Origin: Bradyrhizobium lablabi
GTDB lineage: Bacteria; Pseudomonadota; Alphaproteobacteria; Rhizobiales; Xanthobacteraceae
Direction: 5' to 3'
Length of the DNA stretch: 64,000 nt
Assembly (NCBI RefSeq): GCF_900141755.1
Contig: NZ_LT670844.1
Span: forward strand, 7,846,000 to 7,909,999
The notes under the pieces were generated by a model. The model had not been told where the DNA came from, searched no databases, and was given only the letters and a program-made list of their open reading frames with translations. The translations under genes and the position numbers were made by a program. Below are positions 43,778 to 51,392 of the stretch, one piece after another (positions within the stretch are counted from its first letter, which is position 1; every line of letters starts with the position of its first letter).

Positions 43778-44767
43778 ATGAAGCGCCTTTCACAGCCCGC
43801 CAGCAAGCCGCTGGTCGACGTTTCGTCGCCGCTCCCTGAACAGCATGCCGGCGCCCTCAAAGCGCTGTCGCGCCTGCGCCGCGAGGCCTGTAGGCAAATC
43901 GCGAGGCTCGGTCGGTCGTCATCTTGTCCACAGCTTTCCACCGGACAAGATGAACCGGTCCAGCAATCAGACGTTTCTCCGAGCACTGACAAACACACCC
44001 GGAGAAATGTCATGGGCATAATGGGTTCGGCGGCGGCCACAACGGCCGGCGCCACTTTCTTGGCGTCGCAGTCTGCCGCAGCGTTTGCAGTCCAGAACTC
44101 GGGGCGCGCAGAGATCGACAAGCTTTATGAGGAACGTACGGCGCTCGCTGCTCGATCGCGCGAGTTGCATGCGCAATACGTCGCTGCCGACGCGAGTCTT
44201 CCCTGGTGGGCCCGGGCCGGTCACGAGTATCTACGCGGTGACGGCACATGGACAGGCGGCATTGTCGGCTGGCCGGCGATCGATGATGACCACAAGCCGG
44301 CGCATTACATCGTCCAGCTCCTGAAGCGGCCTTCGCCGTACACCATCCGCAGGGATTTCGAGCGCGATCTTCGATTTTTTGGCGAAAAACAACGGCCGGA
44401 AATTCGTGCGAAATATCGCCGGCGGATGCGCGAGCTGGTCGCGCGGCTTCGGTGTCAACGCGAGGAAGAGCGAAAGGCTGGGCTTCCCGAACTGGAAGCC
44501 CAGATCGATGCGATCAGTGATCGGATATTTGATCTCAATGACAGGATCGAAAACCTCGATGTGTCAGCTGCAGACATGCCGCAGAAGGTTGCGGCCGTGC
44601 ATATGATCACGCAATATCGGCATTTCCTGGCACGGCAACCCATCGGCGACATCGCCGTGCTTATGGTGCTGCGGCCGATGCTGACGGGGTTGATCCGCGA
44701 GCATGCCGATTTCGCCGCCAAGGATTGGGAAGCGCCGATCTGCAGCATGCCCTTCTACTCGTCCTAA
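43778..44767 (+). CDS. hypothetical protein with internal Tat-like signal
   Basis: 329 aa. The first 70 residues are low-complexity and hydrophilic. Then comes THTRRNVMGIMGS-like sequence (HTRRNVMGIMGSAAATTAGA) and a hydrophobic Ala/Thr stretch ending AAAFAVQN, resembling a twin-arginine signal that starts inside the protein. The rest is helical and charged, with ERDLRFFGEKQRPEIRAKYR and a predicted coiled coil (ELEAQIDAISDRIFDLNDRI). A shorter start near the signal would explain it, but no good ribosome site is seen there. Last gene before the integrase, convergent with it. Function unknown. Confidence 0.6.
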   Translation: MKRLSQPASKPLVDVSSPLPEQHAGALKALSRLRREACRQIARLGRSSSCPQLSTGQDEPVQQSDVSPSTDKHTRRNVMGIMGSAAATTAGATFLASQSAAAFAVQNSGRAEIDKLYEERTALAARSRELHAQYVAADASLPWWARAGHEYLRGDGTWTGGIVGWPAIDDDHKPAHYIVQLLKRPSPYTIRRDFERDLRFFGEKQRPEIRAKYRRRMRELVARLRCQREEERKAGLPELEAQIDAISDRIFDLNDRIENLDVSAADMPQKVAAVHMITQYRHFLARQPIGDIAVLMVLRPMLTGLIREHADFAAKDWEAPICSMPFYSS

Positions 44768-44789
44768 GATCCAGCACCAGCGCTGTACG

Positions 44790-44818
44790 AAGCCGCCGGG
44801 CCCCCGCTCGGCGGCTTT
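44790..44818. terminator. hairpin between convergent genes
   Basis: AAGCCGCCG (44790-44798) pairs with CGGCGGCTT (44809-44817). It lies between the stop of the plus-strand gene and the integrase 3' end, so it can serve both directions. A second hairpin (44845-44851 with 44858-44864) follows. Confidence 0.55.
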
Positions 44819-44897
44819 CGCGCGCGTAGGGCGGTGACAAAACCCCGCCGGTTCACGCCGGCGGCAAGCCGCTAGGGATTGTGGCGCGCGCCGGGGC

Positions 44898-46028
44898 TCA
44901 AACCGCACCGTTGCAATAGTCCGCCCAAGTCATCATCAGTTCGCGCCGCTTTGCCAGCGCAGTGCGGCGCCGATAGGCGATCTCGGTTTCGTCGCCCACG
45001 ACGTGCGCAATCGCGGCTTCCGCCGTTTCCCATGCGGCCTCGGTTTCGTCACCCGCGTAATCCCGAAACGTCGACCGCATGCCATGCGTCGTTGCCGGTG
45101 TATCGGTGTGGCGCGCAATGCAATTCGCCAGGGTGACGTCAGATACCGGCCGGAACGGCAATTGCGCCAGTGCGAGCGGCGTGAGCGGCACAAAGTGCGG
45201 TCGGTCGCCCTTCATGCGGATCGCGGGGACAGTCCACAGATCGCCCTTCACTTCGGCGGTCGGATCCATTTCGTAGGCCTCGTTAAAGCGACAGGCGGTT
45301 AAAATAATCCACCGCAACATGCGCGCTGCGTTACTCGTGTCGCTGGCCAACGATTTCCAGAATTTCGGCATCTCCTCATAGGGCAGGGCAGGATGGTGCT
45401 TCACGTCCGATTTCTTGCGTCGGGCAAGCACCTGGTCGAGATGACCGCGCCAAAGCGCCGGATTTTCGCCAGTGCGGAGCTTTTCGGCCTTGGCGGAATT
45501 TAGAATTGCTTCGATGCGACCGCGGACACGCCGAGCCGTTTCTTTTTTCTTGGTCCAAATCGGCCGCAGCACTTTCAGAACAGCCTCCGTGTCGACGTCA
45601 GCGACCGGCAAATGGCCAATATGCGGATGGGCATAGTCGCGCAGACTATTGCGCCATTGCTGGCGATGTTTGTTGTTTTTCCAGCCGGCTTCGCGACCGG
45701 AAATGAATCCATCGGCATAGACCTTGAACGTGACGGAGCGGGAGGCCTCCACCTTGGCCTCGGCGCGCTTGGCATTGCGATCCTCGATAGGGTCTTTGCC
45801 GTCGCGTATCAGGGCGCGGGTGTCCTGCGCCGCGTCGCGCGCCTGCGCCAATGTCACGTCGTCAGCAGGCCCCAAGCCCATGTATCGCTCTTTGCCAGTG
45901 ACCGGCGACGTGAAGCGAAAAATCCAACTTCGGTTGCCGTTTTTGTCGACATCGAGCCGTAATCCGCCGCCGTCACTCAGCTTGTCACCGGGCTTCGAAT
46001 TCTTCACCTGAAATGCGGTCAATGCCAT
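44898..46028 (-). CDS. P4-type tyrosine integrase (DUF4102 N-terminus)
   Basis: 376 aa. The N-terminal arm-binding domain starts KLSDGGGLRLDVDKNGNRSW and continues to RYMGLGPADDVTLAQARDAA. A core-binding domain follows, then the catalytic domain with Arg in ILTACRFNEAYEM, His-x-x-Arg in THGMRSTFRDYAG, His in IAHVVGDETE and Tyr in IAYRRRTALAKRRELMMTWA. All five catalytic residues are present, so it should be active. It lies beside tRNA-Ser and reads away from it. It should recombine the 16-bp att core. Confidence 0.93.
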   Translation of the reverse strand: MALTAFQVKNSKPGDKLSDGGGLRLDVDKNGNRSWIFRFTSPVTGKERYMGLGPADDVTLAQARDAAQDTRALIRDGKDPIEDRNAKRAEAKVEASRSVTFKVYADGFISGREAGWKNNKHRQQWRNSLRDYAHPHIGHLPVADVDTEAVLKVLRPIWTKKKETARRVRGRIEAILNSAKAEKLRTGENPALWRGHLDQVLARRKKSDVKHHPALPYEEMPKFWKSLASDTSNAARMLRWIILTACRFNEAYEMDPTAEVKGDLWTVPAIRMKGDRPHFVPLTPLALAQLPFRPVSDVTLANCIARHTDTPATTHGMRSTFRDYAGDETEAAWETAEAAIAHVVGDETEIAYRRRTALAKRRELMMTWADYCNGAV

Positions 46029-46119
46029 TGAAGTGTCCGCCTAATCCCACGGGCCAACCCACGTCTGTAGCGTGGATGCTGGCACATTTCGGCGGACACC
46101 GGTAGACGCCGGAAGAAAT

Positions 46120-46143
46120 AAAGCCCCGGTTTTCCGAGGCTTT
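46120..46143 (-). terminator. hairpin-terminator downstream of tRNA-Ser
   Basis: AAAGCCCCGG (46120-46129) pairs with CCGAGGCTTT (46134-46143) over a TTTT loop with one mismatch. Read on the minus strand it follows the tRNA 3' end by about 45 bp and is succeeded by a T-rich stretch. It lies inside the element, so the element supplies a terminator for the tRNA. Confidence 0.5.
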
Positions 46144-46184
46144 AAAAACATCTATAGACGTGGGTGGATACGGGAGAACAATGT

Positions 46185-46200
46185 TCTGGCGGAAGGGGTG
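46185..46200. repeat. right attachment site (attR) inside tRNA-Ser
   Basis: Same 16 bases as 32046-32061. On the minus strand it covers the CACCCCTTCCGCCA 3' end of the tRNA plus two bases beyond, so integration restores a complete tRNA gene. Confidence 0.85.
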
Positions 46201-46276
46201 GGATTCGAACCCACGGTACCCTTGCGGGCACGCCGGTTTTCAAGACCGGTGCCTTAAACCACTCGGCCACCCTTCC
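46187..46276 (-). tRNA. tRNA-Ser (anticodon UGA)
   Basis: 90 nt including the encoded CCA (46187-46189). The acceptor stem pairs GGAAGGG at the 5' end with CCCTTCC at the 3' end, with discriminator G. The anticodon loop is CTTGAAA with stem CCGGT/ACCGG, giving UGA. A long variable arm and the GGTTCGAATCC T-loop are those of a class II serine tRNA. The gene is the integration target of the element on its 3' side. Confidence 0.95.
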
Positions 46277-46366
46277 GTCGCCGCGACATCAAGCACTTAG
46301 CTACCGCGAGATCAAGAACGGCCTGTGAACAAACCGAACTTGGACCAATCTTTGGACCAATCTCGC

Positions 46367-46985
46367 TTATTTTGACCCGAGAAAACCGGCCGCCAACGCT
46401 TCGATTGCATTCGACAGCGACGTGTCGGCATTTTTCGATCGGGTTCTCTTCGCGTAGTTGCGCAACACCACGGCAGGGTCATCGCCGATCCGCTGCGCCA
46501 CGGTATGCACCGGGATGCCGGCATCAAGCAGCGCAGTCGCATGGATACCTCGCAGATCGTGAAATCTGGTCCTGCCGAAACCGAGCCGGCCGGCGCGCCT
46601 TGCAAACTCCTTTGAGAAATTGCGCGGGTTCCGAGGTGCTCTAAATTCGAACTCCTCGCCCTTCATCGGAACGTTGGGGAACATCAAGGTGCCGGGCGGC
46701 AGGCGGACCAGACCGAGATCAACATCGGCGCCGTCCGGGATACCGGCTTGGATGCGCTGGTGCTTCTCTCTCTCCGCAACCAACATCCTGACCGTGGCGT
46801 CGTCCAAGGAGATGGTCCGCAGCCCGCGTTTGGTCTTTGGCGGCTTGAGTCTGAGGCCGAACTTTTTCGTTTGTTCCCATGCCCGTTCGATCCGGAGAGT
46901 CCTCTTGGGCAAGGCCCTTGGTGGTCGGCTGCAGCTTGCCGTTCTTGTCGGTGTACCGCGAAGCTACCGCCGGAAGTGAAGGCCG
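46367..46985 (-). pseudogene. tyrosine-recombinase remnant (C-terminal part, frameshifted)
   Basis: The intact part (46367-46912) encodes about 180 aa: KTKRGLRTISLDDATVRMLV, then the catalytic FHDLRGIHATALLDAG (His-x-x-Arg) and VVLRNYAKR with the Tyr. Upstream, the continuing sequence RYTDKNGKLQPTTKG lies in a different frame, so there is a frameshift near 46915, and the N-terminal half is missing before galE. It differs from the intact integrase and marks an older integration event next to the same tRNA. Confidence 0.75.
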
Positions 46986-47000
46986 CCGCCCTGACCGCCC

Positions 47001-47981
47001 TTACACCCGGATCACGCATGATTTTTCCCAAGCCAAGGCATGCTGAACAATTACCGAAAGATCATGCAGTTCCGGCTTCCAACCCAGCCTCACCAATTGG
47101 TCATTGCTGGCGATTATTGAGGCTGGATCGCCCGGCCGTCTAGGCGCTTGACGAACTTCGAAGTTAGTGCCCGCGACGCGCCTGACCGCCTCCACAACTT
47201 CTCGTACCGAGTAGCCCCGGCCATATCCGCAGTTAAGTGTTCGAGAAACTCCGTCGAGCCGCAGTTGATCGAGCGCGAGAAGGTGGGCGTACGCTAAATC
47301 GGAAACGTGTACATAATCTCGGACGCATGTCCCATCCGGCGTCGGGTAGTCATTGCCGAAGATATTCATGAAAGGCCGTCGACCAAGTGCAGTCTCGATT
47401 GCTACTTTAATCAGGTGCGTGGCATTGGCCGTAGATTGACCATGGCGGCCCTTTGGGTCGGCCCCCGCCACGTTGAAATATCTTAAGATTACATGCTTTT
47501 GACCATAAGCAGCGCTGACATCACGGATCATAAATTCGGACATTAACTTCGACATCCCGTACGGTGACAGCGGTGCCGGGACGGTTTCTTCATTCACCGT
47601 CGCTCTATTTGGATTACCATAGACAGCTGCCGTTGAAGAGAAAACGAAATATCTAACTTTTCCTTTCACTGCTGCCTCTAGTAAAGCCCGCGTCTTTGCG
47701 GTGTTGTTCAAATAATAAGCGAGCGGATCAGCTATCGACTCGGGTACGACTATTTTCGCTGCGAAATGCAAAATTGCATCAATCTTGTGCGCTTCAATAA
47801 TTTGAAGCAATAGCGAAGTATCTCCAACGTCGCCGAAGATAAATGGTACTTCCGAAGGAATTGCGCTTCGACTGCCGGTAGACAGGTCGTCCAAGACAAC
47901 CGGGGTCTCTCCGCGATCTAGAAACGCCAGAACCGCATGTCCGCCGATATAGCCTGCGCCGCCGGTAATAAGTACTGTCAT
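47001..47981 (-). CDS. galE: UDP-glucose 4-epimerase
   Basis: 326 aa, a short-chain dehydrogenase of the extended type. NAD site VLITGGAGYIGGHAVLAF; catalytic Ser in FVFSSTAAVYG and Tyr-x-x-x-Lys in LSPYGMSKLMSE; sugar-binding NVAGADPKGRHGQ and DYPTPDGTCVRDYVHVSDLA. It interconverts UDP-glucose and UDP-galactose, feeding the polysaccharide cluster that follows. The base composition looks less GC-rich than the genes left of the element. The only gene of the locus on this strand at its left edge. Confidence 0.92.
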   Translation of the reverse strand: MTVLITGGAGYIGGHAVLAFLDRGETPVVLDDLSTGSRSAIPSEVPFIFGDVGDTSLLLQIIEAHKIDAILHFAAKIVVPESIADPLAYYLNNTAKTRALLEAAVKGKVRYFVFSSTAAVYGNPNRATVNEETVPAPLSPYGMSKLMSEFMIRDVSAAYGQKHVILRYFNVAGADPKGRHGQSTANATHLIKVAIETALGRRPFMNIFGNDYPTPDGTCVRDYVHVSDLAYAHLLALDQLRLDGVSRTLNCGYGRGYSVREVVEAVRRVAGTNFEVRQAPRRPGDPASIIASNDQLVRLGWKPELHDLSVIVQHALAWEKSCVIRV

Positions 47982-48745
47982 TCAGGTCTCACTTTCGCCT
48001 GAGCGATACGAGAATGTCATCTGTTCGCTCTGCTCAAACCTTACTGCCGCTTTTTATCGAAACTCGCTCGAAGAAGAAATCGTGTTGTCGTTGCGATGCG
48101 CTTCGGGCCGTAGCCATCTAACGATCCCCAACGCGCCGCAATACGCGCAAGTTGTATGCTACGGGTCAGTCGGGCCTGCATAGCGGCTCTTGCCATAGCC
48201 TGGTCTTCCTCCGAAAGCCGACGTTCGCCCCGAGCAAGTCAACCTGCAGCTCGGGGCCCAGGGTGTGTGAAAGCGCTCTGTTTGCTGTGATTCGCGCGAT
48301 AAGATTCGCCGACGACTTGCGGGGTATCTGATGAAGCGCGCTTTGTCGAAGGGTTGGATCGCGGGCAGAGCACAACTGTTTCCGGCATCGCTCGATGACT
48401 ATGTGACCGACCCGGCGCCGCCCATCCGATTGCGCCGGTTTCGCGCCAGGATTCGCGCCTCGCAGGCGCGCAAACTTCTGGCGCAGTGCCAGTGTTGCAC
48501 CAGCCAGACCGGCGGCAAGCAGCCTGAAGGCCCACAATGGAGAAAACAGCCGGCGGAGATGGCGGGAGTGCACGAGGCCGAACAACGACTTGCGGGCAAG
48601 ACGGGCCAGACTTTGTGACTCGGATGTGCAGCCGCTTTTGGATGGGTCAGCCGACCAAGGAACACTTCCTAGTTCCTCGAGCAGAAGGTTCTGCGCCATA
48701 GCGACCGCGGATTGACTTGCGGTGCGAACCGGCTAAGGAGATCGG
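47982..48745. other. 764-bp region with degenerate ORFs
   Basis: Apart from the transposase remnant at 48290-48425 there is no supportable gene. A minus-strand open frame from 48699 opens with a plausible soluble-then-hydrophobic protein (LFSPLWAFRLLAAGLAGATL) but soon runs into the transposase remnant on the other strand; it may be a gene broken by the insertion. Promoters for galE (leftward) and for the VanZ-like gene should lie here. Confidence 0.5.
48290..48425 (+). pseudogene. IS1182-type transposase N-terminal remnant
   Basis: From 48331, dropping one base early gives MKRFVEGLDRGQST, the start typical of IS1182-group transposases. The original frame then continues QLFPASLDDYVTD, matching the family's LFPExLDDxVxxDNPVR wording. 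Two frame shifts and an abrupt end after about 35 codons mean it is a relic. The upstream bases resemble the leader of such elements. Confidence 0.6.
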
Positions 48746-49096
48746 ATGAGCACTGGTTTGACCCGCGCTATCGCGTGGCTCTACGCAGCGGCGCTGGTCT
48801 TTTTGACCCTCGGCTCGCCGAGGTATCGCTTTGAAACCGTGCTGCCCCACAATCTGGAGCACTTGGTGGCCTTCAGCATCTCGGGCCTCTTATTCTCTAT
48901 CGGGTATCGGTCCCGCCCTCTGCTTGCTCCATTGGCCGGCGTCGGCTTTGTGGCGGCGCTTGAGGTGCTTCAGATCTGGGTGGCGGGTCGGCATGCGAGA
49001 TGGATCGACTTTGCAATGGACGCGTTGGGTTTCTGTATCGGAGTCGGTGTGGATCTTATTGTGTCCCGGGTACGAGACCAGTTGACGGCACAGTGA
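48746..49096 (+). CDS. VanZ-like small membrane protein
   Basis: 116 aa, four hydrophobic segments (AIAWLYAAALVFLTLG, EHLVAFSISGLLFSIGY, LLAPLAGVGFVAALEVLQIW, DALGFCIGVGVDLIVS). The HNLEHLVAF, ALEVLQIWVAGRHARWIDFA and DALGF motifs are those of the VanZ domain. VanZ-like proteins are found in glycan and exopolysaccharide loci; the biochemical role is not known. First gene of the rightward polysaccharide cluster. Confidence 0.8.
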   Translation: MSTGLTRAIAWLYAAALVFLTLGSPRYRFETVLPHNLEHLVAFSISGLLFSIGYRSRPLLAPLAGVGFVAALEVLQIWVAGRHARWIDFAMDALGFCIGVGVDLIVSRVRDQLTAQ

Positions 49097-49199
49097 GCTC
49101 GTGTCGTGAGCGCCAATAGTGGCGGCAGCTCCGCCGTGGCACGGCTCGAGCTGTACGCCTTCTTGGTCGCCTCGCTCGGGAAGCGCACGTCGCGGGCAA

Positions 49200-50357
49200 A
49201 TGAGTAATTGCAGTCAGATGCGCTCGGCCTGTCAGAGCATTGTCTTCGTTATCAACTCGCTCACTGCCGGTGGCGCGGAGCGTACCCTGGTCGATGTGCT
49301 GGCGTACCTTGAGGATCGCCTAAGAGGCTATGCTGTCCATCTTGTGCTTCTGGACGTCGAAGAAGAGCTGCACGCCGTGCCGCCTTGGGTGCAAAAGCAT
49401 GTTCTCAATGCCAACTTTAGTTTCCTTTGGAGCACGATTTCGCTTACTCGGCTTCTGAGAGGTTTGGCGCCTGCGGTAACTGTAAGCTTCCTGAACCGAT
49501 CGAACTGTGCAAACGTCTTATCCTCCAAGATCCTCAAATATCCATGCATAGTCAGTGAGCGTACTTACCCGACCAGCCGTTTTGGAGCCGGCCTGAGTGC
49601 CGTGATCACCAAAGTGATTATGCGGCTCACATATCCGCATGCAGACCAAGTGATCGCTGTATCCGAAGGGGTTAGAGCCGATCTGATGGCGAATTTCGGC
49701 GTCGACGGAGCGAAGATTCGCGTAATCTACAATCCCGTCGATACGGATCGGATCTGTGAACGAGCGTTGGAGACGCCGAGCGCGAGACTTCCAGAACCAT
49801 ATATCGTGAGTCTGGGACGCCTGGTTCCAAGTAAGAATTTTCGGCTGCTGATCGAGTCCTATCGATCATCGAGCATCAACGAGAATTTGGTTATCCTGGG
49901 TGAGGGGGAGGAGCGCCAGGAACTCGAGAAACTTGTATCGAGGCTCGGATTGGAAGGGCGCGTCATCCTGCCGGGCCACATGCAGAACCCATATCCGATT
50001 GTTGGGGCCGCGCGGCTGTTCGTTTCTTCTTCCAATCTGGAGGGGTTTCCGAATGCACTAATTGAGGCAATGGCATTAGGATGTCCGGTTGTCGCTACGG
50101 ATTGTGATACTGGTCCGATGGAGATCTTGACGGGCAAAATGCAGGCCCGATGCACGGAGGTAACGCTCGCCGAATACGGAATCCTGGTCCCGGTGAATTC
50201 AGCTGATCTGCTCGCAGACGCGATCCGTATCGGGTGCCGTGAGAGCATCCGCGCCAGGTATTCGCGACGCAGCAAGGAACGTGCGCGGGATTTCGGAACT
50301 CGCAACTCGATTGAACAATACTGGTCGGTCATAGCGTCGCACGCGCGTTTCGTTTGA
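49200..50357 (+). CDS. glycosyltransferase family 4 protein
   Basis: 385 aa from the ATG at 49200. GT-B fold: N-terminal IVFVINSLTAGGAERTLVDV (acceptor-side glycine loop) and C-terminal donor site VSLGRLVPSKNFRLLIESYR, LVILGEGEERQELEKLVSRL, then the E-x7-E motif in SSSNLEGFPNALIEAMALGC. Retaining GT4 enzymes use nucleotide sugars and build polysaccharide repeats in the cytoplasm. The initial ATG lacks a strong ribosome site; ATG codons further in could be used. Confidence 0.88.
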   Translation: MSNCSQMRSACQSIVFVINSLTAGGAERTLVDVLAYLEDRLRGYAVHLVLLDVEEELHAVPPWVQKHVLNANFSFLWSTISLTRLLRGLAPAVTVSFLNRSNCANVLSSKILKYPCIVSERTYPTSRFGAGLSAVITKVIMRLTYPHADQVIAVSEGVRADLMANFGVDGAKIRVIYNPVDTDRICERALETPSARLPEPYIVSLGRLVPSKNFRLLIESYRSSSINENLVILGEGEERQELEKLVSRLGLEGRVILPGHMQNPYPIVGAARLFVSSSNLEGFPNALIEAMALGCPVVATDCDTGPMEILTGKMQARCTEVTLAEYGILVPVNSADLLADAIRIGCRESIRARYSRRSKERARDFGTRNSIEQYWSVIASHARFV

Positions 50358-50399
50358 TTCGTATTTCTGGTCTACGGACCGTCAGGAGGGGGATTGCAT

Positions 50400-51386
50400 A
50401 TGACAACCAGCACCATCGCTACCGTGATCCCGCTGTACAACAAGGAACCTTATATCGCGCGAGCGATCGCGTCGGTACTCGCTCAGACGAGGCCCGTCGA
50501 CGAAATCATTGTTGTGGACGATGCCTCTACGGACGGCAGCCTTGAACGGATCAAGGCTTTTCAAGATTCGCGAATACGCGTGCTTCGCCGGACGGATCCC
50601 ATGCAAAGAGGCCTCCCGGCAACTCGCAACCTTGGAATCCGGTCTGCAACATCGCGCTGGATTGCGCTCCTGGACGCGGACGATCGCTGGCATGAAGATT
50701 ACATCGAAGAGAGCAACAAGCTCATGGCCCAAGCGTTCGATCGTATAGGATTTCTCTTCACCGGCTGGGAGAGCGTCTCGCCTAACGGCGTCGTAACGCG
50801 TGATGCATATAGCGTGCGTTGCGAAGGTTTGGGCTTCAGGCGGTTGGATCTTGATAGCTTCGTTTCCGCGTGGCTCGACCTTGACGCCTGTCCCGTATTC
50901 CCTTCCGGGGTTGTTATTCGCCGCGACATGTTGCTCGACGCCGGTCTGTTTCAAGAGCGTTGCCGTCGTGGCGAGGACAAGGACATGTGGTTGCGTGTGC
51001 TGGCGATAACCGACGCGCTCAGTTCACCGCGAGTGTGCAGTTCGTATTATCGCGATATACCTGGTGCGATGAACGAAACGATCAGTACCAACGTGCGCCA
51101 TTGCCTGTGCGCCACGCTTGAAGAGATGATCTCTCAGGCGTCGGGGGCGCGCCGCCACTTGCTCATGCGGCTCTTCAACCAGCAGGTCATCGAATATGCG
51201 CGGTGGGTTGGTGGGCGCGAACGCCTCTCGCCAGACGTTTACCGTGGGTTCTTTGTATCAAAAAATCCGCTAGGTTACCTGTTGTTGCTCGCGCTTTCAT
51301 ATCTGCCGGTCTGGCTTTTGAAAATCGTGCGTCAGGGCATGCTCTGGGCCCGTGACGTGATTGAACGGCCCAGATCAAGCCGGTGA
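50400..51386 (+). CDS. glycosyltransferase family 2 protein
   Basis: 328 aa from the ATG at 50400 with AGGAGGGGG before it. GT-A fold: TVIPLYNKEPYIARAIASVL, IIVVDDASTDGS, GLPATRNLGIRSATSRWIAL and the DXD-type LDADDRW motif, then a C-terminal catalytic region (RCRRGEDKDMWLRVL, the ED base). The last 40 residues contain a hydrophobic segment (LLLLALSYLPVWLLKIV), which may anchor it to the membrane. It transfers a sugar in polysaccharide assembly. It ends 6 bp before the convergent beta-helix gene. Confidence 0.9.
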   Translation: MTTSTIATVIPLYNKEPYIARAIASVLAQTRPVDEIIVVDDASTDGSLERIKAFQDSRIRVLRRTDPMQRGLPATRNLGIRSATSRWIALLDADDRWHEDYIEESNKLMAQAFDRIGFLFTGWESVSPNGVVTRDAYSVRCEGLGFRRLDLDSFVSAWLDLDACPVFPSGVVIRRDMLLDAGLFQERCRRGEDKDMWLRVLAITDALSSPRVCSSYYRDIPGAMNETISTNVRHCLCATLEEMISQASGARRHLLMRLFNQQVIEYARWVGGRERLSPDVYRGFFVSKNPLGYLLLLALSYLPVWLLKIVRQGMLWARDVIERPRSSR

Positions 51387-51392
51387 CTCGGG

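Larger units (their letters stand above)
32046..46200. mobile_element. tRNA-Ser-integrated satellite-like element, about 14.2 kb
   Basis: The boundaries are a 16-bp direct repeat (32046-32061 and 46185-46200), the right copy of which is the 3' end of a tRNA-Ser gene. The P4-type integrase lies next to the right end and reads inward. Contents in order: AlpA-like regulator, hypothetical, SSB, small protein, RepA-like helicase, iteron-like repeats, second HTH protein, serine recombinase, membrane protein, small and large terminase-like proteins, accessory proteins, secreted tail-fibre-like proteins, two ribbon-helix-helix proteins and the integrase. No portal, capsid, tail tube or lysis gene is recognisable. 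I infer a phage satellite or a reduced prophage; an integrative plasmid is also possible. Confidence 0.85.

Noticed and set aside
39261..46200. CRISPR array or defence system within the element
   Set aside because: No regularly spaced repeats and no Cas, restriction-modification, retron or CBASS-type protein was found; the glycine-rich DNA repeats are coding.
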